This document shows positions 24,713 to 32,721 of a DNA stretch of 53,154 nt, piece after piece; within the stretch, counting starts at the first letter, position 1; each line of letters begins with the position of its first letter. The translations under genes were made by a program, and so were the position numbers. Under the pieces are notes generated by a model. That model saw only the letters and a list, made by a program, of their open reading frames with translations, searched no databases and was not told the DNA's origin. The DNA is from Lachnospiraceae bacterium (lineage in GTDB: Bacteria; Bacillota; Clostridia; Lachnospirales; Lachnospiraceae), in the NCBI GenBank assembly GCA_022799175.1, contig JAAWNY010000017.1, positions 1-53,154 of the forward strand, given 5' to 3'.

Positions 24713-26338
24713 TTAAAATGGGGAATATCTGCGGGCAATTGCCTCGGCCACACGCACACCATCCATAGCCGCGGAGGTGATTCCTCCGGCATATCCAGCA
24801 CCTTCTCCACAAGGAAATAATCCCTTAATTTTACTTTCTAGTTGTTCGTCCCGCCAAATCCGTACAGGAGAAGAAGTACGACTCTCTACTCCAGCAAGGA
24901 TGGCATCTGCCCGGTTAAAACCTGGAATTTTTTGTCCAAAGGATTCGATTCCCTCCATAAGGGCTTCACAGAGAACCGGAGGCAATATCTGATGGAGAGC
25001 GGCAAATTCCCAGGCTCCTTTCATTTGTGGGAAGACGTCCCCCAAAGCAGAGGATAATCCCTTTTTTCGGAAATCACCATATAACTGAATAGGAATTTTT
25101 CCATCCGCACATTGATAAGCCAACTCCTCTAAACGTCTTTGAAAGGCTACTCCTGCCAATGGAGTATTGTCTGGAAAATCATCTGGCGTCACCGTCACAA
25201 TCAAAGCACTATTGGCATTGGCACCTCCACGATCATGATAACTCATGCCATTGATCGCCAGTTTTCCGGATTCCGAAGAAGCATTCACTACATAACCGCC
25301 TGGACACATGCAAAAGGAATATACGCCACGTCCCAAAGAAGATTTCCAGGTCAGTTTATAGTCTGCTGCTCCCAGTTCTGGAATCCTTTCTTTGCCATAT
25401 TGCGAACAATTAATCATCTTTTGGGGATGTTGAATGCGCAGACCTACCGCAAAAGCCTTTGCTGACATAGGAACCCCATAATTCTGAAGCATCGCAAAAG
25501 TGTCTCGGGAACTATGACCAATTGCCAGAACTACCGCTTCCGCTGATATGTTTTCCCCTTGTTCTGTCACTACCCCGCAAATCCGTCCCTGTTCAGATAA
25601 AAGTCCTGTCACCTGACAGCCAAAGCGGACTTCTCCTCCGAAGCGAATGATCTCCTCTCGCATGCGTTTTACAATTCGACTTAAAACATCCGTACCAATA
25701 TGTGGCTTATTTTGGTACAAAATTTCCTCATTCGCACCAAATTCCCGAAAGATTTCCAGCACCAATTGATTTCTCCTTTGAGGGTCTTTGACCAGAGTAT
25801 TCAATTTTCCATCAGAAAAAGTACCAGCTCCCCCTTCTCCAAATTGTACATTAGAACGGACATCCAAGATTCCTGTTTCCCAAAATTGCGTCACCATTTC
25901 CTGCCTTTTTAAAACATCAAATCCTCTTTCTAAAAGCAAAGGACGATAACCCTCACGGGCCAGCATCAGCCCACAGAATAATCCGGCAGGACCAGTTCCA
26001 ATGACAATTGGCGGATGAGCAAGTTTTTGTATTCCTGGCTTCACAAAACAATAGCCTTCTCTGGGAGAAAGGAGAATCTGCACATTTTTTACTTTATGTA
26101 CTACTGCTTTTTCTTGTTCTTTTTTCGTTTTTCCTTTTGGACATTTTAAGGATTTCAATTCCACATCAAGAGTATAAATGTAAAACAACTCTGGCTTTTT
26201 CCGAGCATCTAAAGACTGCCGACGGATAACAATCGTTTCTATCTTATCCGGAGCTACTCGCAAAATTTTTGCTGCTTTTGTCTTCAATTCTTCGGGCTGA
26301 TGTCCCACGGGTAATTTTAATTGTGTGATTTGTATCAT
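24713..26338 (-). CDS. FAD-dependent oxidoreductase (COG2509-type dehydrogenase)
   Basis: 541 residues from the ATG at 26336-26338, placed nine bases after GGGAG; another in-frame ATG lies two codons earlier. An N-terminal ~90-residue domain (IQITQLKLPVGHQPEELKTKAAKIL) precedes the FAD-binding fold with PPIVIGTGPAGLFCGLML. Further features are NVQFGEGGAGTFSDGKLNT and the C-terminal FAD motif LFPCGEGAGYAGGITSAAMDGVRVAEAI. The family is widespread and lacks an assigned substrate. It overlaps the preceding oxidoreductase gene by four bases, so the two flavoproteins are translated from one message. Confidence 0.88.
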   Translation of the reverse strand: MIQITQLKLPVGHQPEELKTKAAKILRVAPDKIETIVIRRQSLDARKKPELFYIYTLDVELKSLKCPKGKTKKEQEKAVVHKVKNVQILLSPREGYCFVKPGIQKLAHPPIVIGTGPAGLFCGLMLAREGYRPLLLERGFDVLKRQEMVTQFWETGILDVRSNVQFGEGGAGTFSDGKLNTLVKDPQRRNQLVLEIFREFGANEEILYQNKPHIGTDVLSRIVKRMREEIIRFGGEVRFGCQVTGLLSEQGRICGVVTEQGENISAEAVVLAIGHSSRDTFAMLQNYGVPMSAKAFAVGLRIQHPQKMINCSQYGKERIPELGAADYKLTWKSSLGRGVYSFCMCPGGYVVNASSESGKLAINGMSYHDRGGANANSALIVTVTPDDFPDNTPLAGVAFQRRLEELAYQCADGKIPIQLYGDFRKKGLSSALGDVFPQMKGAWEFAALHQILPPVLCEALMEGIESFGQKIPGFNRADAILAGVESRTSSPVRIWRDEQLESKIKGLFPCGEGAGYAGGITSAAMDGVRVAEAIARRYSPF

Positions 26339-27567
26339 AGACATTTACTCCCTGCATCTATTCCAGCCAGACACCCCGTTGACCAGGCCCATTGTAAATT
26401 ATATCCCCCACAAATGCCATCTACATCAAGCAGTTCACCGACCAGATAAAGTCCTGAGACTAACCGAGATTCCAGAGTTTCTGGCATCAGTTCATGAGTA
26501 TCTACCCCACCACAACATACTTGTGCCTGTTCATAAGAGTTCGTCGCTGTCACCACTGCCTCCAAAGATTTTATTTGACGGGTTAAACGCCTCCACGAGT
26601 TATCTTGTACATCTTTGGCAAGCAGCCCTAGCGGAATATCCGCCAATTTAAAAAGTACTGCCGCCAACTTTTTATGAAGAACCCCTGTCAGAAAATCTTG
26701 ACATTTTATATCTGGTAGTTTTTTGGCTCTTTGTATCAGAAAGCGATGCATATCTTTCTTGCTTTTTTCAGGCATAAAGTCCAGGACTGCTCTGACATCT
26801 TTTTGGAGCGCCAGCTGTTTTGCAGCAAAATGACTGATTTGAAAAGTTGGAATTCCAGAAATACCATAATCAGTAAGTTGCAATTCTCCTGTATCTTCTG
26901 CCAAAAATTCTCCACAAGAATACAACATAATCTTTGCTCCGCAGCGAACGCCTGCCAGCTGTTTAAAGTATTTGCCATCACAGCGAAGCTGTACCAATGC
27001 CGGCAATGGCGGAATAATTCGATGACCAAATCTTTTTGCCAACAGATAACCAGTGCCATCCGATCCCGTTACGGGAGCGGCCTTCGAACCGGTCGCCAAA
27101 ATCAAAAAATCACTGGAAAAGTCTCCTTGGTTAGTCCGGATTTGAAATATTTTTTTTGCTGTTTGTTCTATCTGATGGATCTTACAGTTCAAAACTACCT
27201 CAACCTTTCTCCTGTTCAGTTCCAATCGTAATAGATCCAGAACTGCTGTTGCCTGTTCAGAGTTCGGATAAATATAACCATTTTTATTTTTCGTCATCAG
27301 GCCCAATTCTTCAAAAAAATGCAGCGTATCCTGTACAGGGAAGTGCGCTAACACTTTCATAGGAAATTCCGGATAGCTGCAATGATAACAATCGTTTCGG
27401 ATTGAGAGATTGGTAAGATTACATTTTCCATTGCCAGTGGCCAGCAATTTTTTGCCAATTCGGTCCATGTGTTCCAAAATCACCACCTCTGCCCCCTGGC
27501 GTGCCGCCATAATTGCTGCCGCCATGCCAGAAGCGCCGCCTCCGACAACAATCCCCTTTCTTCCCAA
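26335..27567 (-). CDS. FAD-dependent oxidoreductase, HI0933/BaiN family
   Basis: 410 residues from a TTG start (27565-27567) with an ideal AGGAGGTGA seven bases upstream; the frame stays open for 69 more codons but that extension has no ribosome site. Motifs: GIVVGGGASGMAAAIMAA (FAD dinucleotide fold), GRIGKKLLATGNGKCNLTN-type segment, ILATGSKAAPVTGSDGTGY and GLYLVGELLDVDGICGGYNLQWAWSTG at the end. The HI0933 family includes bile-acid reductases (BaiN), but most members are uncharacterised, so a bile-acid role should not be assumed. A promoter lies just upstream. Confidence 0.9.
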   Translation of the reverse strand: MGRKGIVVGGGASGMAAAIMAARQGAEVVILEHMDRIGKKLLATGNGKCNLTNLSIRNDCYHCSYPEFPMKVLAHFPVQDTLHFFEELGLMTKNKNGYIYPNSEQATAVLDLLRLELNRRKVEVVLNCKIHQIEQTAKKIFQIRTNQGDFSSDFLILATGSKAAPVTGSDGTGYLLAKRFGHRIIPPLPALVQLRCDGKYFKQLAGVRCGAKIMLYSCGEFLAEDTGELQLTDYGISGIPTFQISHFAAKQLALQKDVRAVLDFMPEKSKKDMHRFLIQRAKKLPDIKCQDFLTGVLHKKLAAVLFKLADIPLGLLAKDVQDNSWRRLTRQIKSLEAVVTATNSYEQAQVCCGGVDTHELMPETLESRLVSGLYLVGELLDVDGICGGYNLQWAWSTGCLAGIDAGSKCL

Positions 27568-27613
27568 ATCATCACCTCCTGATATGTGTTTTATATTTCG
27601 GATAACCTTCCTT

Positions 27614-27642
27614 ATTGTATCTGCTTTATTCCCTGTTTTCAA
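27614..27642 (-). promoter_or_regulatory. SigA-type promoter for the two flavoprotein genes
   Basis: On the minus strand TTGAAA (27637-27642), 17 bases, then TACAAT (27614-27619). The -35 lies about 10 bases after the stop of the BofC-like gene, so the flavoprotein pair has its own transcription start. Confidence 0.65.
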
Positions 27643-27650
27643 GTCCTTTA

Positions 27651-28055
27651 TCAGCTTGTATAGGACTCCAAATAGTGAATGACATCCATCATATCTGGAA
27701 ACCAAATCCCTTCTCTTAACCGTTCTTGCTCTCGCGTCGGAAAATCCATTAAAGGAATATGCGTATACAAACAAATAGTTTCTTTATCTTTGCCAAACAC
27801 CAATAAAAAGCCATCTTCGGATACCAGATAATATTCCCCGGTCAATTTTTCGTGATGAACCTGATCACGGTTTACAGCAGCCAGATTTTCTGGTACCGTT
27901 TCTGTTGGTTGTATGGTCGCCATGGTTTCTCTCTCTTTATCTTCGGTTGAAGAAATAGACGTATTTTGATTTTCCTGGTTAATACAATATCCGGCAACTA
28001 AACAGGCAGCACTAACTCCAATAAATAAAAATAAGCAGATCATATACCGTTTCAT
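27651..28055 (-). CDS. Putative BofC C-terminal domain protein, exported
   Basis: 134 residues. One hydrophobic segment (about residues 5-24) serves as signal or anchor, followed by a Ser/Thr/Glu-rich linker. The last ~60 residues (EYYLVSEDGFLLVFGKDKE ... LREGIWFPDMMDVIHYLESYTS) resemble the BofC C-terminal domain: a beta-hairpin after YYL-x-DG and the ending LESYTS. In Bacillus, BofC restrains the SpoIVB protease signal between forespore and mother cell; the short N-terminus here lacks a full BofC N-terminal domain. It follows the DUF3048 gene by 58 bases, near other sporulation genes (yqfC, yqfD). The domain match is by eye. Confidence 0.65.
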   Translation of the reverse strand: MKRYMICLFLFIGVSAACLVAGYCINQENQNTSISSTEDKERETMATIQPTETVPENLAAVNRDQVHHEKLTGEYYLVSEDGFLLVFGKDKETICLYTHIPLMDFPTREQERLREGIWFPDMMDVIHYLESYTS

Positions 28056-28113
28056 AGTAAAACCTCCTCATGATAAGGTTATTATCTGCTTATTTTTCCC
28101 TATTATGGTATTT

Positions 28114-29253
28114 TTATTCCAGAACAATGTTTCCCGCATCGGAAGTGGGAACAATACATACCCAAGTTTTTCCTGGATTCAACACAATTTCCCTGCCATC
28201 GGAAGTGTAATAGTGAGTAACTCCAAATTCTCCATCCTTTTTCCAGGAAATTCCGATAGCTTTTCCATTCGTGATAAAGAATCCTCCCCATTGATCCTCA
28301 TGAACATTAATATTCCGATAATCCGTGGTTGCATAATAACCAGCTGAACAGCATTGAATCAAAATGTTTTTTACCGTAATTGGCCCTTCATTCCCCATAT
28401 GCTCAGCCCCATATTGATAACGGTGATACAATCCATCCTCTTCATGATATTCAAACCAAGGACGATTGAGAGAATAACCAGGAGTTACTTTCGATGCCTC
28501 CAAAATACCGTCTCCTTCTAAAACAACAGGATAAGCTATATTGGCAAAGTAAAAATGCCCCTGATATTCCTCATCATATTCTTGGGAATAACCTAATTTT
28601 TCAATCGCTTGCTGAATTCCTTCATAGCTGGCATAAGCGTTGTGAGGCCGTTTCCTGTCGCTTGAACGATAATAAGCGGTTTCTCCAATGCCTTCAATTC
28701 CATTGATATTATCCACATTTTTTAAATAAGGTCTGGCAAAGGTACTTTGCCCATAATGAGCATAAATGGCATCAAACTCTCGTGCAAAATAAGTATAATA
28801 CGTGCGACAGCTCCGCACAGAGCCTATTCGTTCTAAATCATCATAATTTTCGATAATTGCCATATAGCGGTTCATATCCCCTTCTACCGGAGCTTCATAG
28901 ACAACTCCTGCCCGATTGATACCATATTGAGGAAGAGCGGCTTTGTCATTGCTCATCATAATAGCCAAAGGACGGCGGTTCCCTTGAGCAACAGGAACCA
29001 GCTCTCCAGTCAGATAACTGCGAACCATACCATCTGCCTCCATTCGCTCCCATGGCTCATAAATTTCTGGTCCTTCTGCGGTTTCACTCTCTTCTGGTTC
29101 CACCTCAATGACAATTGGTTCTGTTTCTGGTTCGATATGAATCACAATGTCTGCCGGAACAACAGCCTCTGAGCTGGCCCTTTTTCCGCATCCGCATAAA
29201 AGAATCATAACAATCAGAAGCAGCTCCCATATCATGATACGGTTTTTTCTCAT
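28114..29253 (-). CDS. DUF3048 family lipoprotein (YerB-like)
   Basis: 379 residues from the ATG at 29251-29253, which overlaps the ybeY stop (ATGA) and has AAGGAT upstream; a longer frame to 29340 lies inside ybeY. The signal peptide ends in lipobox LCGC (C22). An acidic Glu/Pro linker leads into the DUF3048 domain: RPLAIMMSNDKAALPQYGINRAGVVYEAPVEGDMNRYMAIIEN and GSVRSCRTYYTYFAREFDAIYAHYGQS. The C-terminal part (WGGFFITNGKAIGISWKKDG) completes the family. The function is unknown; Bacillus YerB is a related lipoprotein, and it acts at the outer face of the membrane. Confidence 0.9.
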   Translation of the reverse strand: MRKNRIMIWELLLIVMILLCGCGKRASSEAVVPADIVIHIEPETEPIVIEVEPEESETAEGPEIYEPWERMEADGMVRSYLTGELVPVAQGNRRPLAIMMSNDKAALPQYGINRAGVVYEAPVEGDMNRYMAIIENYDDLERIGSVRSCRTYYTYFAREFDAIYAHYGQSTFARPYLKNVDNINGIEGIGETAYYRSSDRKRPHNAYASYEGIQQAIEKLGYSQEYDEEYQGHFYFANIAYPVVLEGDGILEASKVTPGYSLNRPWFEYHEEDGLYHRYQYGAEHMGNEGPITVKNILIQCCSAGYYATTDYRNINVHEDQWGGFFITNGKAIGISWKKDGEFGVTHYYTSDGREIVLNPGKTWVCIVPTSDAGNIVLE

Positions 29254-29747
29254 CGATCGTATCCTTCCCCGGATAATATTTCCCGTTGTTTTTGCTCCAT
29301 ATATTCCCGCTCTTTTTCTTCCATGTGATCGTATCCGCAAAGATGTAACATACTGTGAGCAATTAGAAAAGCCAGTTCCCGGCGTTGGGAATGTCCATAT
29401 TTTTGAGCTTGTTCCACTATCTTTTCCACAGAAATTACAATATCCCCTAAAATAAGCTCACCGGTCTCTGGATTAAAGAAATCCTCGACACTTTCTTCTA
29501 CATGGCTGAAATCCGACTCCTTTTCAAAGTGAATCATAGGAAAAGATAATACATCCGTAGGAGCATCTGTCTGCCGATAATCCCGGTTGATTTCTTGTAT
29601 GGCATCATTGTCAGTAAATAATACGTTCACCTCAACTTCATAAGGACATTTTTCACAATCAAGCACCGCAGGGATAATTTCTTCTGCAATATCCTTATAG
29701 GGAAGATCCAGTATTTTGTCTGTTTCGTACTCTACATGAATGGTCAT
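29250..29747 (-). CDS. ybeY: Endoribonuclease YbeY, rRNA maturation factor
   Basis: 165 residues. The zinc-binding motif HSMLHLCGYDH gives H131, H135 and H141. The segment INRDYRQTDAPTDVLSFP and GELILGDIVISVEKI are family hallmarks. YbeY is a single-strand endoribonuclease needed for 16S rRNA 3'-end maturation and ribosome quality control. It directly follows phoH, the standard phoH-ybeY pair, and overlaps the DUF3048 gene by four bases. Confidence 0.97.
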   Translation of the reverse strand: MTIHVEYETDKILDLPYKDIAEEIIPAVLDCEKCPYEVEVNVLFTDNDAIQEINRDYRQTDAPTDVLSFPMIHFEKESDFSHVEESVEDFFNPETGELILGDIVISVEKIVEQAQKYGHSQRRELAFLIAHSMLHLCGYDHMEEKEREYMEQKQREILSGEGYDR

Positions 29748-29765
29748 CCATCCGATTCCCCTTTC

Positions 29766-30773
29766 TTATTTTCGGCGACTGCGTCTTTCTATTTTATCCG
29801 CTCGTTCTTTCCGTTCCTCTTTTCTTTCATAATTATCATATGCTTGTACGATTTTTTGTACCAATGGGTGACGAACCACATCTTCACTGGTCAAATTGCA
29901 AAAACCAATATCGTCAATTTTTTGTAGCACCCGCATGGCTACATCCAACCCGGAAGCAGCTCCCCCGGGAAGATCTTTCTGGGTCTTGTCCCCAGTGATG
30001 ACGACTTTGGAGCCAAAGCCGATTCGGGTCAGAAACATCTTCATTTGTGCTGGCGTGGTATTTTGCGCTTCGTCCAGGATAATATAAGCGTTATCCAATG
30101 TCCGCCCCCGCATATAAGCCAAAGGTGCCACTTCAATTAATCCTTTTTCGGAGTTGTGAAGAAAGCTTTCAGCCCCCATGATCTGATACAAAGCATCATA
30201 AAGTGGTCGCAGATATGGATCGATTTTACTCTGTAAATCTCCTGGAAGAAAACCAAGTTTTTCTCCTGCTTCAATTGCCGGCCTAGTTAAAATAATCCGG
30301 TTCACTTCGTTATTTTTAAAGGCTTGAATCGCCATTGCCATTGCCAGATAAGTTTTTCCAGTACCCGCAGGCCCCACACCAAAAACAATCATTTTTTTGC
30401 GAATGGCATCCACATATTGTTTTTGGCCCAATGTTTTCGGTTTTACTGGTTTGCCATTTATGGTCCGGCAGATAATATCTTTATCAATCTCCAAAATGGC
30501 ATGATCTGATTCCGTAAAGGAAAGAGAAAGTGCATAATCTACATTTTGCTCCGTGATGGTATTACCACGTTTGGAAAGTTCTACCAGATTATTAAACACA
30601 CTTTTTGCTTTTTGAATCATTCCATCCGGACCAATTAACTTAATTGCCCCATCCCGGGCGACAATCGTCACCCGCAGGGTACGTTCTATTTTCTTTAGAT
30701 ATTGGTCAAACTGACCACATACGTTTCTTTCGTGTTCGACTGGAATGTCGATAATAGTCTCCAATATACTCAT
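29766..30773 (-). CDS. phoH: PhoH family ATPase (PhoL type)
   Basis: 335 residues. An N-terminal KH-like RNA-binding part precedes the P-loop GPAGTGKTYLA (134-144), with Walker B AYIILDEAQNTTP and TRIGFGSKVVITGDKTQ typical of PhoH. The C-terminus is strongly basic (KEERKERADKIERRSRRK). Proposed RNA helicase/ATPase working with YbeY in RNA processing; the exact role is unsettled. The ATG overlaps the yqfD stop by four bases. Confidence 0.95.
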   Translation of the reverse strand: MSILETIIDIPVEHERNVCGQFDQYLKKIERTLRVTIVARDGAIKLIGPDGMIQKAKSVFNNLVELSKRGNTITEQNVDYALSLSFTESDHAILEIDKDIICRTINGKPVKPKTLGQKQYVDAIRKKMIVFGVGPAGTGKTYLAMAMAIQAFKNNEVNRIILTRPAIEAGEKLGFLPGDLQSKIDPYLRPLYDALYQIMGAESFLHNSEKGLIEVAPLAYMRGRTLDNAYIILDEAQNTTPAQMKMFLTRIGFGSKVVITGDKTQKDLPGGAASGLDVAMRVLQKIDDIGFCNLTSEDVVRHPLVQKIVQAYDNYERKEERKERADKIERRSRRK

Positions 30774-31975
30774 TCAGCTATCTGTTCTCCTTCTTTTCCG
30801 ATTCCGATCTGTTCTTCGAGCAAAAAATCTCCCTGAATGATCCAACCAGAATCCTCTTTACATATTTTAACACTATTTTGCAGAATTTGTACCCCCTTTT
30901 GGTGCAAATTTTCCATCTTTTTTTGATGAATTTTATCTTTTTCTAGATTCAACTCCTCTTCTGTCAGAAAATGCTCAGAGGTTTGATATTCTTTGGCCAG
31001 AATCTGATCCACCCAGATGGGAAGATAAAAATCTCCTAATACAGTTACCTGGCAGCTTCGGGAGGTAATTTCCCAAGGGTTTTCTCCCAGTGTTGGTAAC
31101 ATCCAAAGAAAAGAAAGACCACCCAGCCGTAGCCGAATTCCATGACGTTTTCTTCCAGTTTCCGTCCGACTCAAAGTCAAAAAAGGCACCTTTTCTCGAT
31201 AACTTTCGGATGTAATCGCATAAATATCAGCATCCGCACGCACGAGCTGTTCGTGTATCAATTCTTCTGAATCATTATAAATTGGAACCGCGCCACGAAC
31301 GAGCAAAGTTCCCTCTTCTACAGAATCTCCAATTCCAATCTGAGATTTTCCCCGGCGGATTATCATACGGGTGATCGTACCTGATTTTTCAGCTACCAAA
31401 TCTCGGGGAACGTTATCTTTTTGAGGGATCGTACTCATTACTTCATTTTCTTTTACTTTAATCATCAAACGGGTGCCAGAAATACGTGCAGAAACCCATA
31501 TAATTTCCGGATAATCACTGCGAATGGATTCTTCCAGTTGATCACAATCAATTCCTATCTTTGGACGTCCATAACGGATATTCAGGCTATCCAGATAGTG
31601 TAGCAAAGTATCGTCTGTGAACTGATAATTTCCTTCAATCGTAATATCCCAAATAAACTGTGACATCACCAACAAGACAAGGAAAAAGGACACAATACCT
31701 GTGGCATATAATTTTCTTTTTCGATTCCGATACAAAAAAAAGGGAAGTCCGTATCTTCCCAGAATTCTCAGTCGTACTTGTGCTTTTCTAACCAGAGGCT
31801 TTACCCGACGGTAATCCTTAATACAAATCAAAAACTGATAACCATCATCCTGATATTTCAGATCCCAGATTTCAATTTGTTTGGCCATACATAAATTCAG
31901 AAAACGTTCCGGTGAAAATCCTTTCAGCCGGATTCTCAGATATCCCTGGAAATAATGCTTTAAGGTATCTTTCAA
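30770..31975 (-). CDS. yqfD: Sporulation protein YqfD
   Basis: 401 residues from a TTG start (31973-31975) eight bases after GGGGG; the upstream ATG (31996) has no ribosome site at a useful distance. Features: N-terminal GYLRIRLKGFSPERFLNLCMAKQIEIWD, one membrane segment near residue 90 (ATGIVSFFLVLLVMSQFIW), then an extracytoplasmic region (IEGNYQFTDDTLLHYLDSLNIRYG, with a second copy-like C-terminal beta region). YqfD is made under SigE in the Bacillus mother cell and is needed for efficient sporulation; its mechanism is unknown. It follows yqfC and overlaps phoH, the conserved yqfC-yqfD-phoH-ybeY order. Confidence 0.92.
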   Translation of the reverse strand: MKDTLKHYFQGYLRIRLKGFSPERFLNLCMAKQIEIWDLKYQDDGYQFLICIKDYRRVKPLVRKAQVRLRILGRYGLPFFLYRNRKRKLYATGIVSFFLVLLVMSQFIWDITIEGNYQFTDDTLLHYLDSLNIRYGRPKIGIDCDQLEESIRSDYPEIIWVSARISGTRLMIKVKENEVMSTIPQKDNVPRDLVAEKSGTITRMIIRRGKSQIGIGDSVEEGTLLVRGAVPIYNDSEELIHEQLVRADADIYAITSESYREKVPFLTLSRTETGRKRHGIRLRLGGLSFLWMLPTLGENPWEITSRSCQVTVLGDFYLPIWVDQILAKEYQTSEHFLTEEELNLEKDKIHQKKMENLHQKGVQILQNSVKICKEDSGWIIQGDFLLEEQIGIGKEGEQIAE

Positions 31976-32017
31976 TCCACTCACCCCCGTTTCCATTATA
32001 TTCTTGTGAATTCTCCT

Positions 32018-32287
32018 TTAATCCCCAAATTGCATTGACTGAATGAAACCACTGATTTTCATCTCATCTTGATTATAATATTCGATGTGAAGTCGTTTCC
32101 CACAAAACTGCAGTTTACAATTTCTTGCCTGTAACTTTACTGTCTGATCATCATAAATTAAAATTCCTCGATAATTTTCGATAATCACGCTAGTTCGACC
32201 GACAAATGAAATCAACACCTCTCCTAGCACTACATCTTTCGGCAGCTTCAGATTGTCTGCTGCCGCAATTTTCACTCGCTCAAACAA
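32018..32287 (-). CDS. yqfC: Sporulation protein YqfC
   Basis: 89 residues from a TTG start (32285-32287) with AGAGGA eight bases upstream. Family features: LKLPKDVVLGEVLISFVGRTSVIIENYRGILIYDD and LHIEYYNQDEMKISGFI; no membrane segment. YqfC is a small SigE-controlled protein whose product is made with YqfD in the mother cell; the molecular function is unknown. It lies between the rpsU terminator and yqfD. No clear SigE promoter was recognised in the 38-base gap behind the terminator. Confidence 0.88.
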   Translation of the reverse strand: MFERVKIAAADNLKLPKDVVLGEVLISFVGRTSVIIENYRGILIYDDQTVKLQARNCKLQFCGKRLHIEYYNQDEMKISGFIQSMQFGD

Positions 32288-32325
32288 TGGCCCTATCCTC
32301 TGTTGGAAATTATTACTATTCTACG

Positions 32326-32357
32326 AAAAAATCCCCAGTCTTATGACTGGGGATTTT
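32326..32357 (-). terminator. Intrinsic terminator of rpsU
   Basis: On the minus strand AAAATCCCCAGTC and GACTGGGGATTTT form a perfect 13-base stem with the loop ATAA, followed by further T residues. It begins eight bases after the rpsU stop and separates rpsU from yqfC. Confidence 0.92.
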
Positions 32358-32364
32358 GAAACGT

Positions 32365-32541
32365 TTAATTAAATTTACGTTTTCTTGCGGCTTCAGACTT
32401 TTTCTTACGTCTGACGCTTGGTTTCTCGTAATGCTCTCTTTTACGAATTTCTTGTTGGATACCTGCTTTTGCACAGTTTCTTTTAAATCTGCGCAATGCA
32501 CTGTCCAAACTCTCGTTTTCTTTAACAATTACGTTTGACAT
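32365..32541 (-). CDS. rpsU: 30S ribosomal protein bS21
   Basis: 58 residues (start ATG 32539-32541, stop TAA 32365-32367). The sequence opens [20 protein letters not shown] and continues with [21 protein letters not shown], ending in the highly basic tail [14 protein letters not shown], an exact match to the bS21 family pattern. bS21 sits on the 30S platform near the anti-Shine-Dalgarno and helps initiation. A ribosome site AGGTG lies six bases upstream and GGAGG further up. It has a strong promoter and its own terminator, so it is transcribed mostly alone. It lies beside yqfC, as in many Firmicutes. Confidence 0.96.
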   Translation of the reverse strand: MSNVIVKENESLDSALRRFKRNCAKAGIQQEIRKREHYEKPSVRRKKKSEAARKRKFN

Positions 32542-32617
32542 CGCTCACACCTGACCTCCCTCCAGTTGTGTACTTGTGCATAATACAACTGTTTGGGTAT
32601 TTATTCGCACTGCTTAA

Positions 32618-32645
32618 ATTATAACATAAAATCTCTATTCGTCAA
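32618..32645 (-). promoter_or_regulatory. SigA-type promoter for rpsU
   Basis: On the minus strand TTGACG (32640-32645), 16 bases, then TATAAT (32618-32623), giving a leader of about 70 bases. The leader contains two GGAGG-like stretches before the ATG. Confidence 0.75.
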
Positions 32646-32721
32646 CTATTTTTTGCAAAACATGGCAAATTTCCCTTTTGTCTAAAGGATCGCTTCCTAA
32701 TCCTATAAAAATGGCTCTAAA

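Noticed and set aside
32316-32528. 70-codon minus-strand frame overlapping the ribosomal protein gene
   Set aside because: It is out of frame with rpsU, whose product is unmistakable, and it reads through the rpsU terminator.
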